A stretch of DNA of 64,000 bases from Dysgonamonadaceae bacterium (GCA_031254645.1 JAIRUA010000010.1:1-64000); one strand, 5' to 3'; shown: positions 26,628 to 36,767, counted from the first letter of the stretch. Numbers and translations: made by a program. Notes: a model not told the origin generated them from the letters alone.

Positions 26628-27536
26628 ATGCCAACACTTCTCAACATTCATCCAACAGATTCACTCGAAATCAGACAAATCATTAATAGTGATTCGCCGC
26701 TTGCCGAAATGATTATACAAGGCAGATATGAAGATATTATTAACAAAGTGCTCACGTGGCTTATCTCTTTCGGCGGAAAATTGCTGATTGCAATTGCCAT
26801 TTTTCTGATTGGTCGTTGGATTATCAAACGAGTCGTCAAACTTGAAAACAAAATTTTCAGAAAGGTGAGTTGGGAGCCCGCCTTGAAAGGCTTCTTAATG
26901 AACCTGACAAAGATTGCCTTATATGTTACATTATTTATGCTGATTATCAATTTTGTTGGTACAAAAACAATTTCGCTTGCTGCTTTGATTGCATCGGCAG
27001 GTTTAGCGATTGGTTTGGCAGTAAAAGACAATTTAGCAAATTTCGCGGGTGGTGTAATGTTGCTTTTCAACAAACCATTCAAAAGTGGCGATTACATTCA
27101 AGCACAAGGGCTTGAAGGTATTGTAAAAACGGTAGCTATTTTATATACCATACTCAATACACCCGATAACAAAGTGATTTATATCCCCAACGGACCGCTT
27201 TCTACCGGAAATATCGTGAATTTTACTACGCAAGAAATGCGTCGTCTTGATGCAGTTGCCAGAGTGGAATTTGGCACCCCCGTTTCGTTAGTAAAAGAAA
27301 CACTAATGGGATTGATAAAAAACCACGATAAAATACTTTTAGACCCGGCACCTGTGGTACGAATGACCGGTATTAGCGACACTTCCGTTGATTTTCAATT
27401 GCGTGTGTGGACAAAAGTCGAAAATTTTTGGGAAGTAAATTTTTGGTTGAACGAAGCCATTTATACTGAATTTAATAACAAAGGAATCGGTATGCCGCAT
27501 ACAAGAATGGTGATAAACACGCCTAACAATGTTTAA
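26628..27536 (+). CDS. mscS: Small-conductance mechanosensitive channel MscS
   Basis: MscS opens under membrane tension to release solutes after osmotic downshock. The 302-residue protein has three membrane segments: about 44-64, 84-106 and the pore helix with AALIASAGLAIGLAVKDNLANFAGG from about 117. The beta domain follows with FKSGDYIQAQGLEGIVKTV and VIYIPNGPLSTGNIVNFT. The C-terminal alpha/beta domain is complete. Size and order match the E. coli-type channel. The MutS-like gene starts 7 bases downstream. Confidence 0.93.
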   Translation: MPTLLNIHPTDSLEIRQIINSDSPLAEMIIQGRYEDIINKVLTWLISFGGKLLIAIAIFLIGRWIIKRVVKLENKIFRKVSWEPALKGFLMNLTKIALYVTLFMLIINFVGTKTISLAALIASAGLAIGLAVKDNLANFAGGVMLLFNKPFKSGDYIQAQGLEGIVKTVAILYTILNTPDNKVIYIPNGPLSTGNIVNFTTQEMRRLDAVARVEFGTPVSLVKETLMGLIKNHDKILLDPAPVVRMTGISDTSVDFQLRVWTKVENFWEVNFWLNEAIYTEFNNKGIGMPHTRMVINTPNNV

Positions 27537-27542
27537 TAGTTA

Positions 27543-29336
27543 ATGACACGTTACGAGCGCATCATACATTATAAAAACCTTGCTGCTGAGCAGCAAGGTT
27601 TTTCTCAATCGTTGAAAAAACAGATTTATTTCTGTGGAACTTTACGATTGGTCGTTTTTATAGCGATTGGATTTGCTATCTATTTGCTATTCAACATTTC
27701 GTGGGCGATATTCGTTACGTTATTTATTGGTACAATTTTGTTCGCTCGATTACTTTCGTGGCAGCGGAAACTGTCGCAACAAAAAAGTTATGCCGATGCG
27801 CTTGTGAAAATCGCTAACGATGAATTGAAAGCATTCGAGGGTGATTATTCATCGTTCAACGGTGCAAAAGAACGTATCAATCCAATGCACGATTTTAGTT
27901 TCGATTTGGATATCTTTGGAGAATGGTCTGTTTTTCAACTGCTCAACCGTACAGCTTTACCGTTGGGTCAGCATCGTTTGGCTGACTATTTGGAATTTCC
28001 GCTGCACGAAAAAAACGTTATCGAACAACGACAGGAAACGATAAAGGAATTGGCGCAATTAGAAGATTTTTGTCTCTCGTTTCGGAAATTGGGAGGTGTT
28101 TCCGATGGCGGTTTTTCGAATTTGGAAGAGGTATCAAAAACTTTTTCTGCCAATATTGACTTTCCAAATCGAAAATTTTGGCAAGTGTCGGTTACAATTG
28201 TTCCCTTATTGTATATTGTGATGTGGACATTGGTATTTTTCGAATTGGTTCCGAGTGGTGCGTTTGTACTCTTATATGTGGCAACGTTGGGACTTTCCAC
28301 AATTCCGATGAAACGAATAATGAGCATCTTAAATACGTTCAATAAAAAGACAAAACAACTTGATACTTACGCACAATTATTTCAATTAATTGAAAACACA
28401 CCTTTTAAAAGTCATTTGGCAAAGCAACTACAAAACGCAGTTTTACAACCTGTTGCCACATCAAAAAACATTGCGAAACTCGATTATTATTACCGTAATC
28501 TTGATGTAACGTTTTCGCCTGCGATTTTCTTTCTCAATCCGTTTCTATTGAATGTTCGCTACGCATTGAAAATCAGTAAATGGATGCAACTTCACGCCAC
28601 TTATACAAAAAAATGGTTTGACGTATTGGCTGAATTTGACGCACTTATATCGCTTGGCACATTTACGGCGAATAATCCCGACTTTTCGTTTCCCGAACCG
28701 GCGGATTCATTCGTTTTTCAAGGAAAAAATTTGGGACATCCGCTCCTTTCTCGCGAAAAATGTGTTACTAACGATATAGACATCGACCAAAAACCCTATT
28801 TTATGATTGTTACCGGTGCGAATATGGCGGGAAAAAGTACATATTTACGCACTGTAAGCGTCAATCACTTGTTAGCTTCTATTGGTGCACCTGTGTATGC
28901 GGATTCGTTACGATTTTACCCGGGTCGATTGCTCACAAATCTTCGCACAGCCGACTCGCTCGTCAATAGCGAATCCTATTTTTTCGCCGAACTCAAACGG
29001 TTGAAAATGATTATCGACACATTGAAATCGGGCACAGAAAACGGATTGTTTATCATTCTCGACGAAATTCTCAAAGGCACCAATTCCGAAGACAAGCAAA
29101 AAGGCTCGTTTGCGCTGATGAAACGTTTGGTAAATCTTGGCGGAAATGGTATTATCGCCACACACGATTTAGCATTGGGCGCATTGGAAAACGAATTTCC
29201 CAATGCAGTTCACAATTATCATTTCGATGCGACGATTATCGGCGACACACTTACGTTAGATTATCGTTTACACAGAGGCATTGCGAAAAATATGAATGCG
29301 AGTTTTTTGATGAGGAGTATGGGGATTACTGAATAG
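27543..29336 (+). CDS. MutS-like ATPase with N-terminal membrane segments
   Basis: The 597-residue protein has the C-terminal ATPase of MutS: Walker A GANMAGKSTYLRTVS near residue 421, NSESYFFAELKRLK near 480, Walker B LFIILDEILKGTNSEDK near 505 and the ATHDLALG switch near 540. It lacks the mismatch-recognition and connector domains of MutS1. Instead it has two hydrophobic pairs (about 30-66 and 210-245) that look membrane-embedded. Family members are common in Bacteroidetes and their function is unknown. It is 7 bases downstream of mscS, and its end overlaps the opposing lipoprotein gene by 11 bases. Confidence 0.82.
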   Translation: MTRYERIIHYKNLAAEQQGFSQSLKKQIYFCGTLRLVVFIAIGFAIYLLFNISWAIFVTLFIGTILFARLLSWQRKLSQQKSYADALVKIANDELKAFEGDYSSFNGAKERINPMHDFSFDLDIFGEWSVFQLLNRTALPLGQHRLADYLEFPLHEKNVIEQRQETIKELAQLEDFCLSFRKLGGVSDGGFSNLEEVSKTFSANIDFPNRKFWQVSVTIVPLLYIVMWTLVFFELVPSGAFVLLYVATLGLSTIPMKRIMSILNTFNKKTKQLDTYAQLFQLIENTPFKSHLAKQLQNAVLQPVATSKNIAKLDYYYRNLDVTFSPAIFFLNPFLLNVRYALKISKWMQLHATYTKKWFDVLAEFDALISLGTFTANNPDFSFPEPADSFVFQGKNLGHPLLSREKCVTNDIDIDQKPYFMIVTGANMAGKSTYLRTVSVNHLLASIGAPVYADSLRFYPGRLLTNLRTADSLVNSESYFFAELKRLKMIIDTLKSGTENGLFIILDEILKGTNSEDKQKGSFALMKRLVNLGGNGIIATHDLALGALENEFPNAVHNYHFDATIIGDTLTLDYRLHRGIAKNMNASFLMRSMGITE

Positions 29337-29949
29337 GCAAAAGTTCGGATAATGTTGTAACAAAATGTAGTGGGTAAAAATGTGTCCACGTACCTACTAT
29401 TTCAATCTGCGTTCCGGTAATAATGCCCTCAATTGTAAAAGTAAAATTATAAGTACGAATACAAAATAGTACTGCACCTTTGTATCTAAAAATATGCCGA
29501 CCGGGCACTTCAACACTATATTCTGCTTCGATTGGTTTTGGTGTCCGCACAATTCCACTTTGAAATAACTGTGTAGAAGCTGCGATATATCCCTGATTAT
29601 CATCCAATAATAGTTCGGGTACTTCAACTTCAATACCCTCTGTCGGAATCCAATCAAATACAAATGGATTACGACTATCAAATACAGATTCTTCTTCTGT
29701 GTGAAAAACTGTATGAACTGATGATTTTAAAGGCGTTAGCACACTATTCGTATATGTTCGATTTATCTGAGACACAGTACTAAGAAAAACATTTCGCTTC
29801 TCTTTTATCTCTGTAAATTCAGTCTTAATAAGACGAAAGCCTTCAACAATTTCTTCATCTTCATCAGCAAAATCGATCTTATCACACGAAGAAAACAAAA
29901 GCAAAAAAATCGCCACTATTGCACCAAAATAAATATGTACGGCTTTCAT
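29326..29949 (-). CDS. Putative lipoprotein of unknown function
   Basis: I start at the ATG at 29949, giving 207 residues beginning MKAVHIYFGAIVAIFLLLFS and then SCDK, a lipoprotein signal with Cys at residue 22. An acidic patch DFADEDEEIVEGF follows directly, as is common in surface-exposed Bacteroidetes lipoproteins. The rest is beta-rich without a motif I know. Its 3' end overlaps the convergent MutS-like gene. CAAATATA (TATATTTG on minus) at 29977-29984 may be a -7 box. Confidence 0.65.
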   Translation of the reverse strand: MKAVHIYFGAIVAIFLLLFSSCDKIDFADEDEEIVEGFRLIKTEFTEIKEKRNVFLSTVSQINRTYTNSVLTPLKSSVHTVFHTEEESVFDSRNPFVFDWIPTEGIEVEVPELLLDDNQGYIAASTQLFQSGIVRTPKPIEAEYSVEVPGRHIFRYKGAVLFCIRTYNFTFTIEGIITGTQIEIVGTWTHFYPLHFVTTLSELLPIQ

Positions 29950-30001
29950 AATTGTTCCTTTAATAGTTTGGGAAAGCAAATATAGGGAATTTATTTGAAA
30001 C

Positions 30002-30036
30002 AAAAAAACGGACAGTAAAAACCTTACTATCCGTTT
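30002..30036 (-). terminator. secDF terminator
   Basis: Minus strand stem ACGGATAGTAA with TTACTGTCCGT (one mismatch) and loop GGTTT, then seven T. It starts 23 bases past the secDF stop codon. Confidence 0.8.
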
Positions 30037-30058
30037 CTATTATCTCAAAAACAATGTC

Positions 30059-32959
30059 TTATTGTTTCGTCACTTGTTTCTGCTTTTTGTTTTGTTGCCA
30101 ATTCAACACAGCGTATGCCACCGGCGAAGCGATGAACAACGATGAAAATGTTCCCATAATAACACCGATGAACATTGCGAAAATAAAACTTCTCACCACA
30201 TCGCCACCAAAAATAAGTACACAGAGAATTACTAACAATGTACTAAGGTTGGTGTTGATTGTACGTGTAAGGGTTGTATTCAAAGCATCGTTGAATTGTT
30301 GCACCAATGTACGTTTCGGATATAGATTGATAAATTCACGAACACGGTCGAAAATTACTACTTTATCGTTTATCGAATAACCGATAACAGTGAGAATAGC
30401 TGCAATAAACGCCTGGTCGATTTCCATTGAGAACGGCATAATGCGCCACAATAACGAGTAAAGTCCCAACACAATAAACGCATCAACCGCAAGCGCCACA
30501 ACTGTTCCCGCCGAGAACGCCCAATTACGGAAGCGGAACAAGATGTACAAGCCCATACAAATTAACGCGCCAAATAATGCCAAAAATGAGTTACGTAACA
30601 AGTCTTCGGCAATGCTCGGACCTACTTTTTGCGAACTTTGGATAAGGTTTTCAATCGTTTGTCCGGCAGGAATGTAATTTCTTAATCCTTCGCCCAACAG
30701 CGCAATCATCTGCTCATCAATATTCTCATCGTCAGAGTCAATCATAAAGTTTGTAGAAACACGCACCTGATTGCTTGACCCGATAGTGATAACACGCACC
30801 GATTCGCCGAATTGCGGAACAAGCGCTTGCTGGATTTCGCCCGTACTTACAGGTTGCTCGAAACGTACCACATAGTTGCGTCCGCCTGTGAAGTCAATAC
30901 CACGATTAAGTCCAAGTGAAAACAGCGAAATAACGCACACCAAAATAAAACCAACAATACTTATATTGATTATTTGACCTTTATTGATAAAGTTGAAGTT
31001 ATAATCTCTATCGAAAACTTTCGTCAATATACCTTTGAAGGTTATATTCAGCCATTTGCCTGCTCCAAATCTATTTTCATAAACAAGGCGAGTAAGGAAT
31101 ACGGCTGTGATGAACGATGAAGCAACACCGACCATCAACGTGAAAGCGAAACCTTTGATAGGTCCCGTTCCGAACCAATATAGAATCATACCGATAATAA
31201 TCGATGTTAAGTTGGCATCGAAAATTGCCGAGAATGCGTTTTTGTAACCGTCTTCCACTGCTCTACGCAATGCTTTTCCGGCTTTCAATTCTTCTTTAAT
31301 ACGCTCGTTGATAAGAATATTAGCATCAACAGCCATTGCTAGCGAGAGAATCATACCCGCAATACCCGGCAGCGTCAATACAGCCTGGAATGCCGATAAA
31401 GCACCCAAAATAAAAAACAAATTGACAAGTAATGCACCGTTTGTTACCAAGCCCGGAATAGTACCGTACACCAGTATAATAAAGATGAACATCACGATAA
31501 GTGCAATCACAAACGAAATAAATCCGTCTCTAATCGCCTCTTGACCCAATGACGGACCTACGATATCTTCTTGTACAATGCGAACACCGGCTTGCATTCT
31601 ACCCGAACGCAATACGTTTTCCAAGTCTTGCGCTTCTTGCGCGGTGAAATTTCCGGTAATATTCGAACGTCCACCATCAATGCGCTGATTTACCATTGGT
31701 GCAGAATACACATAGTTGTCAAGTACAATGGCAATCGGTCTACCCATTTCTGCTCCCGTGATGGTTGCCCAGCGACTTGCACCTGTTGAGTTCATCGTCA
31801 TATTTACCTCCCAAGCTGAACCTTGTTGTCCCTGGTCGGCACGTGCGCTTGTAATAGCATCACCGTCTAAAGCGGGACCACGACGGCTTCCATCGCCTCT
31901 CAATGCGAACAACTCAAAGAACATTTCGCGTTGGTCAATCGGTTTGAAGCCCCACTTGAAGCGAGCATCAGGAGGGAAAACATCTCTGTAGCGATTTAAC
32001 AAGAAGTTTACAGCTGCCGTATCCGTTCTAGATACCGCACCTATAACCGACGGGTTATTAGTCCCGGAAACAAAATAATCGAAGAAAGCTCTATCAATTT
32101 CTATTCTATTATCTTCTTCAAATGCCAATTCAAGTGTAGTAACTCCAAGCGAATCTTCATCGGCAACTACATTTGCAGCAGTTCCCATTCTTCTCATCAT
32201 TGCGTATTCGGCAGAACGAGCATTCATCTCGTTGAACGCTGTACTTAACTCGCTTACGTTGTATGTTTTCCAAAATTCGAGATTAGCACTTCCTTGCAAC
32301 AAGTTACGCACACGCTCCGGCTCGGTAACACCGGGCAATTCTACGAGAATGCGTTCCGCGCGATCCAAGCGTTGAATGTTGGGGGCAACCACACCAAAAC
32401 GGTCGATACGCGTAGTTAATACGTTGAATGAGTTATCGGCAGCGCTTCTTAACTCGTTGCGAAGCACAGAAACAACTTCATTGTTTGTAGCCGTTGGCGA
32501 TACGCGGTCACTCATAGTGATGCTGAAAATATTTGCCAATCGTCCGCCCGGCGCAATTCGCTCATAGTTTTGTTGGAAAAGCGAGATGAAATCTTGCGAA
32601 CTACCACGACGGTTTTGTTGAACGGTTTCACGCAGTGTTTGCGTAAAATTCGGGTCGTCGGTATTTGCCAATGAGCTGATTACCTGTGCGGCATCAACTT
32701 CAAGAATAGCAGTCATACCACCTTTAAGGTCGAGACCCAAACCAATTTCTCTTTCACGAACTTGTTTTAGCGTGTAGTTGAGAAAAACTCTCTCAGTAGA
32801 TAACGAATCAAGGAATTGATTCTTCAAAGCTAAGTCTCCTTGTGCAAATTCAGCAGCTTTTCTATTGTACATATGTCCTACCACTGAGAAGGACAAATAG
32901 AACAAACAGATTGCTGTCAGAATAATGCTGAAAACTTTAATAAAACCTTTGTTTTGCAT
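30059..32959 (-). CDS. secDF: Fused protein translocase subunit SecDF
   Basis: SecDF uses the proton gradient to pull exported proteins through SecYEG. The 966-residue product is the SecD-SecF fusion usual in Bacteroidetes. The SecD half has a membrane anchor at residues 8-27, the P1 motif LGLDLKGGMTAIL near 74 and the TM4-region sequence SLAMAVDANILINERI near 538. The SecF half starts near residue 650 with LNRGIDFTGGRNYVVRF near 690 and ILTVIGYSINDKVVIFDRVRE near 865. Full length. CAAATATA at 33059-33066 (minus) could be a -7 box. Confidence 0.96.
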   Translation of the reverse strand: MQNKGFIKVFSIILTAICLFYLSFSVVGHMYNRKAAEFAQGDLALKNQFLDSLSTERVFLNYTLKQVREREIGLGLDLKGGMTAILEVDAAQVISSLANTDDPNFTQTLRETVQQNRRGSSQDFISLFQQNYERIAPGGRLANIFSITMSDRVSPTATNNEVVSVLRNELRSAADNSFNVLTTRIDRFGVVAPNIQRLDRAERILVELPGVTEPERVRNLLQGSANLEFWKTYNVSELSTAFNEMNARSAEYAMMRRMGTAANVVADEDSLGVTTLELAFEEDNRIEIDRAFFDYFVSGTNNPSVIGAVSRTDTAAVNFLLNRYRDVFPPDARFKWGFKPIDQREMFFELFALRGDGSRRGPALDGDAITSARADQGQQGSAWEVNMTMNSTGASRWATITGAEMGRPIAIVLDNYVYSAPMVNQRIDGGRSNITGNFTAQEAQDLENVLRSGRMQAGVRIVQEDIVGPSLGQEAIRDGFISFVIALIVMFIFIILVYGTIPGLVTNGALLVNLFFILGALSAFQAVLTLPGIAGMILSLAMAVDANILINERIKEELKAGKALRRAVEDGYKNAFSAIFDANLTSIIIGMILYWFGTGPIKGFAFTLMVGVASSFITAVFLTRLVYENRFGAGKWLNITFKGILTKVFDRDYNFNFINKGQIINISIVGFILVCVISLFSLGLNRGIDFTGGRNYVVRFEQPVSTGEIQQALVPQFGESVRVITIGSSNQVRVSTNFMIDSDDENIDEQMIALLGEGLRNYIPAGQTIENLIQSSQKVGPSIAEDLLRNSFLALFGALICMGLYILFRFRNWAFSAGTVVALAVDAFIVLGLYSLLWRIMPFSMEIDQAFIAAILTVIGYSINDKVVIFDRVREFINLYPKRTLVQQFNDALNTTLTRTINTNLSTLLVILCVLIFGGDVVRSFIFAMFIGVIMGTFSSLFIASPVAYAVLNWQQNKKQKQVTKQ

Positions 32960-33172
32960 TTCAATATTACGTTTTTTAATTTATTCTTTTACAAGATGTT
33001 AGTTGTTGTTTCACGCAAAAATAAAGGCATAGAAAAATGCCCTCTATTTTTGAGTGTGCAAATATACGCTTTTTTTATGTTTTTAAGAAGAATATTGCAG
33101 GATAATTTTTGTTTATATGCGGTTTTAAGATTTGAGGGTGAAAATAAATGCGAGATAAAGCTGTCTTCAACA

Positions 33173-33210
33173 TAAAAAATGCCGAACAGTTTTTGAAAAA
33201 CTGTTCGGCA
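33173..33210 (-). terminator. terminator of the M3 peptidase gene
   Basis: A 14-base-pair perfect stem TGCCGAACAGTTTT with a 3-base loop lies at 33180-33210; on the minus strand it is followed by TTTTTT. It starts 8 bases past the stop codon. Confidence 0.88.
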
Positions 33211-33217
33211 CATACAT

Positions 33218-35317
33218 TTATTTTAATCCCAGATTTCTCATTAATGGCTCTGATATTGGCTCTCTACCTCTAAAGTTGATGTACATTGTCATCGCATCTT
33301 CCGAGCCGCCACGTTCGAGAATTTCTCTACGGAATCTCATTCCCGTTTCTTTATCGAAAATATTTCCTGTTTCCACAAACGCTTCAAATGCATCGGCATC
33401 TAGTACTGCCGACCAAGTATAACTATAATATGCCGAAGCATACATCAGCGAGAAAGCGTGATTGAAATAGGTACTTGGCCAACGCGGAATGATATACGGT
33501 ACAAGATTGATTCTGTCTAATTCCGCCCTTTCAAATGCAATCACATCAGCAATCGGCTCGGTTGTATTTCTCATATGGAAAGCCATATCCAAGTAAGATG
33601 TCGAAAGACGCTCTGTCATTTCAAATCCTTGATTAAATGTTGACGAACGTTGTATTCTTTCAATTAATTCATCAGAAATTACTTCGCCTGTTTGATAATG
33701 AAAAGCGTACATTTTCATCACTTCGGGTTGGAATGCCCAATGTTCCATAATTTGTGAGGGAAGTTCCACAAAATCAATCGGTGTATTGGTGCCTGCCAAT
33801 GAAGGATACGTTACGTTTGACAAAAGTCCGTGCAATGCGTGTCCAAGTTCGTGATAAAGTGTTCCTACTTCGCTCATTGTGAGCAACGAAGGTCTTTCGG
33901 CTGTTGGCGGTGTAAAATTTCCTACGTTTGTGATAATGGGATGGATATTAACACCGTCTTTTTTGAATTGACTTCTGAAACTGCTCATCCAAGCACCGGG
34001 ACGTTTTCCGGCACGCGGAAAATAGTCGGTGTAAAGAATTCCGATAAACGAGCCGTCTGTATTGGTTACTCTGAAAACTTCTACATCTGGATGGTAAATC
34101 GGCATATTTTCCATTTTTTCAAATTTGATACCGAACAATTTCGATGCAACATCGAAAGAACCTTGACGCACATTTTCCATTTTGAAATAAGCACGAAGTT
34201 CTTCTTCGTCTAAATCGTATCTTGCCAAACGAAGTTTTTCAGTATAATACCACCAATCCCAAGGCTTTAACGTTTCGCCCGGCAAATCTTGACTTAGCAT
34301 TGCTTGCAATTCGGCAGCCTCTACCCTTACCTTTGCTGAAATCGGCACCCAAAGTTCATCAAGAAACTCCATTACGGTTTCAGGATTTTTAGCCATTCTG
34401 TCTTCAAGAATAAAGTGCGAAGGCGACTCAAAACCAAGTATTTGTGCACGTTCTACACGAAGTGACACAATTTGCTTAATGATGTCTTTATTATCGTTTT
34501 CGTTGTTATTATTTCCTTGTTTTGAAAAGGCAGTAAATAGTATCCTGCGTAAATCACGGTTTTCGCCGTATTGCAATACAGGAAGAAAACTCGATTTTTG
34601 AATCGTGAATAACCAAGCACCTTCGCGACCTGCGGCTGCAGCAGATTCTTTTGCTGCTTGGCGAACACCTTCGGACAAACCTGCCAGTTCCGACTCGTCG
34701 GTTACGAAATGCTGAAAAGCGTTGATTTCAGCCAATACATTCTGAGAGAAAGTAAGTTGCAGTGTACTCAATGCGCTGTTTATCTCACGCATACGTGCTT
34801 TGTCGGCGTCACTGAGCGCTGCACCGGCACGAATAAAGTTTCTGTGATAATTTTCCAACAAACGGTTTTGCTCCGCATTCAAACCCAATGTTGCACGTTG
34901 GTTGTACAATGTTTGAACACGTTGGAACAAATTGTCGTTCATATAAATATTGTCGGCGTGCTCGCTCAATAATGGCGATACTTCGAGTGCAATGGCTCGT
35001 CTTTCATCGTCAGTATCGGTACCATTTACATTGAAAAACACCGATGATACACTGTTCAAAAGTACTCCACTGTAATCAAGAGCCGCAATTGTATTTTCGA
35101 AAGTCGGCACTTCACTATTGTTAGCAATAGCATCTATTTCAGCCTGTTGCTGTTTAATTCCTTCTCTGAAAGCAGGCAAAAAATGTCTGTTTTCTATTTG
35201 CTCAAAAGGTGGAGCACCGTAAGGTGTGTTGAATTCTTGAAAAAACGGATTGTCGTTTTTTTCGGTACAGGCTATCATTATTAATCCTGTCATCATTACA
35301 AAAAATAGCTTCTTCAT
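33218..35317 (-). CDS. dcp: M3 family zinc metallopeptidase (peptidyl-dipeptidase Dcp-like lipoprotein)
   Basis: The enzyme cleaves dipeptides from the C-termini of short peptides. I start at the ATG at 35317 because it opens the lipoprotein signal MKKLFFVMMTGLIMIAC; the product has 699 residues. The zinc site HELGHALHG is near residue 480 in TLYHELGHALHGLLSNV, and the downstream Glu ligand is in the following helix region. The M3 lid and catalytic regions are complete. The lipid anchor suggests an envelope location, unlike cytoplasmic E. coli Dcp. TACCTTTG at 35353-35360 (minus) fits as the -7 box. Confidence 0.9.
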   Translation of the reverse strand: MKKLFFVMMTGLIMIACTEKNDNPFFQEFNTPYGAPPFEQIENRHFLPAFREGIKQQQAEIDAIANNSEVPTFENTIAALDYSGVLLNSVSSVFFNVNGTDTDDERRAIALEVSPLLSEHADNIYMNDNLFQRVQTLYNQRATLGLNAEQNRLLENYHRNFIRAGAALSDADKARMREINSALSTLQLTFSQNVLAEINAFQHFVTDESELAGLSEGVRQAAKESAAAAGREGAWLFTIQKSSFLPVLQYGENRDLRRILFTAFSKQGNNNNENDNKDIIKQIVSLRVERAQILGFESPSHFILEDRMAKNPETVMEFLDELWVPISAKVRVEAAELQAMLSQDLPGETLKPWDWWYYTEKLRLARYDLDEEELRAYFKMENVRQGSFDVASKLFGIKFEKMENMPIYHPDVEVFRVTNTDGSFIGILYTDYFPRAGKRPGAWMSSFRSQFKKDGVNIHPIITNVGNFTPPTAERPSLLTMSEVGTLYHELGHALHGLLSNVTYPSLAGTNTPIDFVELPSQIMEHWAFQPEVMKMYAFHYQTGEVISDELIERIQRSSTFNQGFEMTERLSTSYLDMAFHMRNTTEPIADVIAFERAELDRINLVPYIIPRWPSTYFNHAFSLMYASAYYSYTWSAVLDADAFEAFVETGNIFDKETGMRFRREILERGGSEDAMTMYINFRGREPISEPLMRNLGLK

Positions 35318-35352
35318 TTTGTTATTTGTCATAAAATTTTCATTTTGAGATG

Positions 35353-35360
35353 CAAAGGTA
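35353..35360 (-). promoter_or_regulatory. probable -7 box of the M3 peptidase gene
   Basis: Reads TACCTTTG on the minus strand, 36 bases before the chosen start codon. No convincing -33 box at 19-21 bases. Confidence 0.4.
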
Positions 35361-35406
35361 CAATTTTAGACAATATGATGTATATAATCACCAGAAGTAT
35401 TTTTAT

Positions 35407-36015
35407 TTATTTCAACTTCCCCAAAATAGACGAAGCGATAAAATCAGCCGCTTCGTGATTCAACCCGCCGTTCATAACGAGCATATCGGCGCGTTCGCGT
35501 GAGGGTTTTATAAACTCTTCGTACATTGGTCGAACGGTTTTGTAATAGCGTTTTATTACCTCTTGTGCCGTACGACCACGCGATTCCATATCACGCTCGA
35601 TAATACGTGTCAAGCGTTTATCCGGTTCCACCTCCAAATAAATACGCATATCCATTTCTTTGCACAACGCGAGATGGGTGAAAATCAAAATTCCTTCCAC
35701 AATCAAAATTTCTTTCGGTGCCACGTGAATGGTTTCTTCTTGACGCGTACAAGTAAGATAAGAATAAGTTGGCGATTCAATGACGTTTCCATTTTTGAGC
35801 TTTTGGATATCGCTGAGCATCAAATCCCATTCGATGGAATCGGGGTGATCAAAATTCAATGCTTGACGTTGTTCCATTGGTAAATGGCTACTGTCTTTAT
35901 AATATGAGTCTTGCGCCAAAAGAGCGATTTTGTCGTAAGGCACTTTTTCGAGAATGGCGTTTACGAGCGTCGTTTTTCCGGAACCTGATCCTCCGGCTAC
36001 TCCAATGATAAACAT
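35407..36015 (-). CDS. udk: Uridine kinase
   Basis: Udk phosphorylates uridine and cytidine for pyrimidine salvage. The 202 residues begin MFIIGVAGGSGSGKTTLVNA, with the P-loop GGSGSGKTT at residues 8-16. The nucleoside-binding DSYYKD and FDHPDSIEW blocks are near 38 and 55, and IVEGILIF near 105. RIIERDMESRGRTAQEV near 137 is the lid region. Length is typical. The ATG is followed upstream by repeat C2, which separates it from the LEA-like gene. Confidence 0.95.
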   Translation of the reverse strand: MFIIGVAGGSGSGKTTLVNAILEKVPYDKIALLAQDSYYKDSSHLPMEQRQALNFDHPDSIEWDLMLSDIQKLKNGNVIESPTYSYLTCTRQEETIHVAPKEILIVEGILIFTHLALCKEMDMRIYLEVEPDKRLTRIIERDMESRGRTAQEVIKRYYKTVRPMYEEFIKPSRERADMLVMNGGLNHEAADFIASSILGKLK

Positions 36016-36016
36016 A

Positions 36017-36114
36017 TAGTTAATGGTTAGTGGTTAGTGGTTAGTGGTTAGTGCAATTATCAGGTTATAAACAGTGCTTCTGCATTAACCATTAATCACT
36101 AACCATCAACCATT
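36017..36114. repeat. intergenic inverted repeat, family C (copy 2)
   Basis: Three tandem GGTTAGTG units on the left face AACCATTAATCACTAACCAT on the right around a unique centre. It is related to the perfect palindrome at 21282-21313. It lies between the udk and LEA-like genes. Confidence 0.75.
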
Positions 36115-36116
36115 AT

Positions 36117-36707
36117 TTAATTTCTTCCGCCAAAACTAAACGAAACCGGAATTGCCACAGGCGACGGAACAGGTACATTACCTACCATTAATGTCGGGCG
36201 CAATCTCACGGTTACATTCGCCGCATTGTTGGTAATACCCAGAAACGAACTTATTGTTGATGACACTTGTTGTTGCGAATGCTGACTAATCAGATCTCTG
36301 ATATCTACGCCAATAGAAATAGGAAGCACCACTGTTTGTCCGGCATCAATTTGTATCGGTTGATTGATGTTACCGCTCGTCAGGTGCATATCGTTGATAG
36401 CAATATCAAACCCCAAACCGCTTAAAATAGCCGCAACAGGATTCGGATTTTCCACATTCATATTCAATACCATATTAAATGGGATGGGCTGCTGACCACC
36501 ACCGGCTAAAAGAGTGGCAACGCTCGCGATATTGGAAAGCGAAATAGAAGAAGCATTGCCCAAGTTTAAACCGCCTAACTGCACATTAGATATTGAGTTA
36601 AAAGAATAGTTACTTTGAGACATTGCCGTTATTCCAGTAAGTTGATTGACTACACTACAACTTGTCAAAAATATCGTTGCAACTAAGAGTATGAAAATTT
36701 TTCTCAT
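36117..36707 (-). CDS. LEA type 2-like lipoprotein
   Basis: The 196-residue product starts with the lipoprotein signal MRKIFILLVATIFLTSC (Cys17). The mature sequence contains FNMVLNMNVENPNPVAAILSGLGFDIAIN near residue 77 and a two-layer beta pattern typical of LEA14/WHy (water stress and hypersensitive response) domains, followed by a Gln/Ser-rich helix and a short beta tail. Bacterial members are abundant in Bacteroidetes and their role is not known. It lies upstream of udk on the same strand. Confidence 0.65.
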   Translation of the reverse strand: MRKIFILLVATIFLTSCSVVNQLTGITAMSQSNYSFNSISNVQLGGLNLGNASSISLSNIASVATLLAGGGQQPIPFNMVLNMNVENPNPVAAILSGLGFDIAINDMHLTSGNINQPIQIDAGQTVVLPISIGVDIRDLISQHSQQQVSSTISSFLGITNNAANVTVRLRPTLMVGNVPVPSPVAIPVSFSFGGRN

Positions 36708-36767
36708 TATTTTTTTGTTAATTGTTTATATTGATGAGCTCATTTGACTATTTATTCAACTGTTAGT

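Noticed and set aside
32989-33213. A 74-codon minus-strand frame between secDF and the M3 peptidase gene
   Set aside because: Its start lies within the peptidase terminator hairpin, and the product has no recognisable feature.
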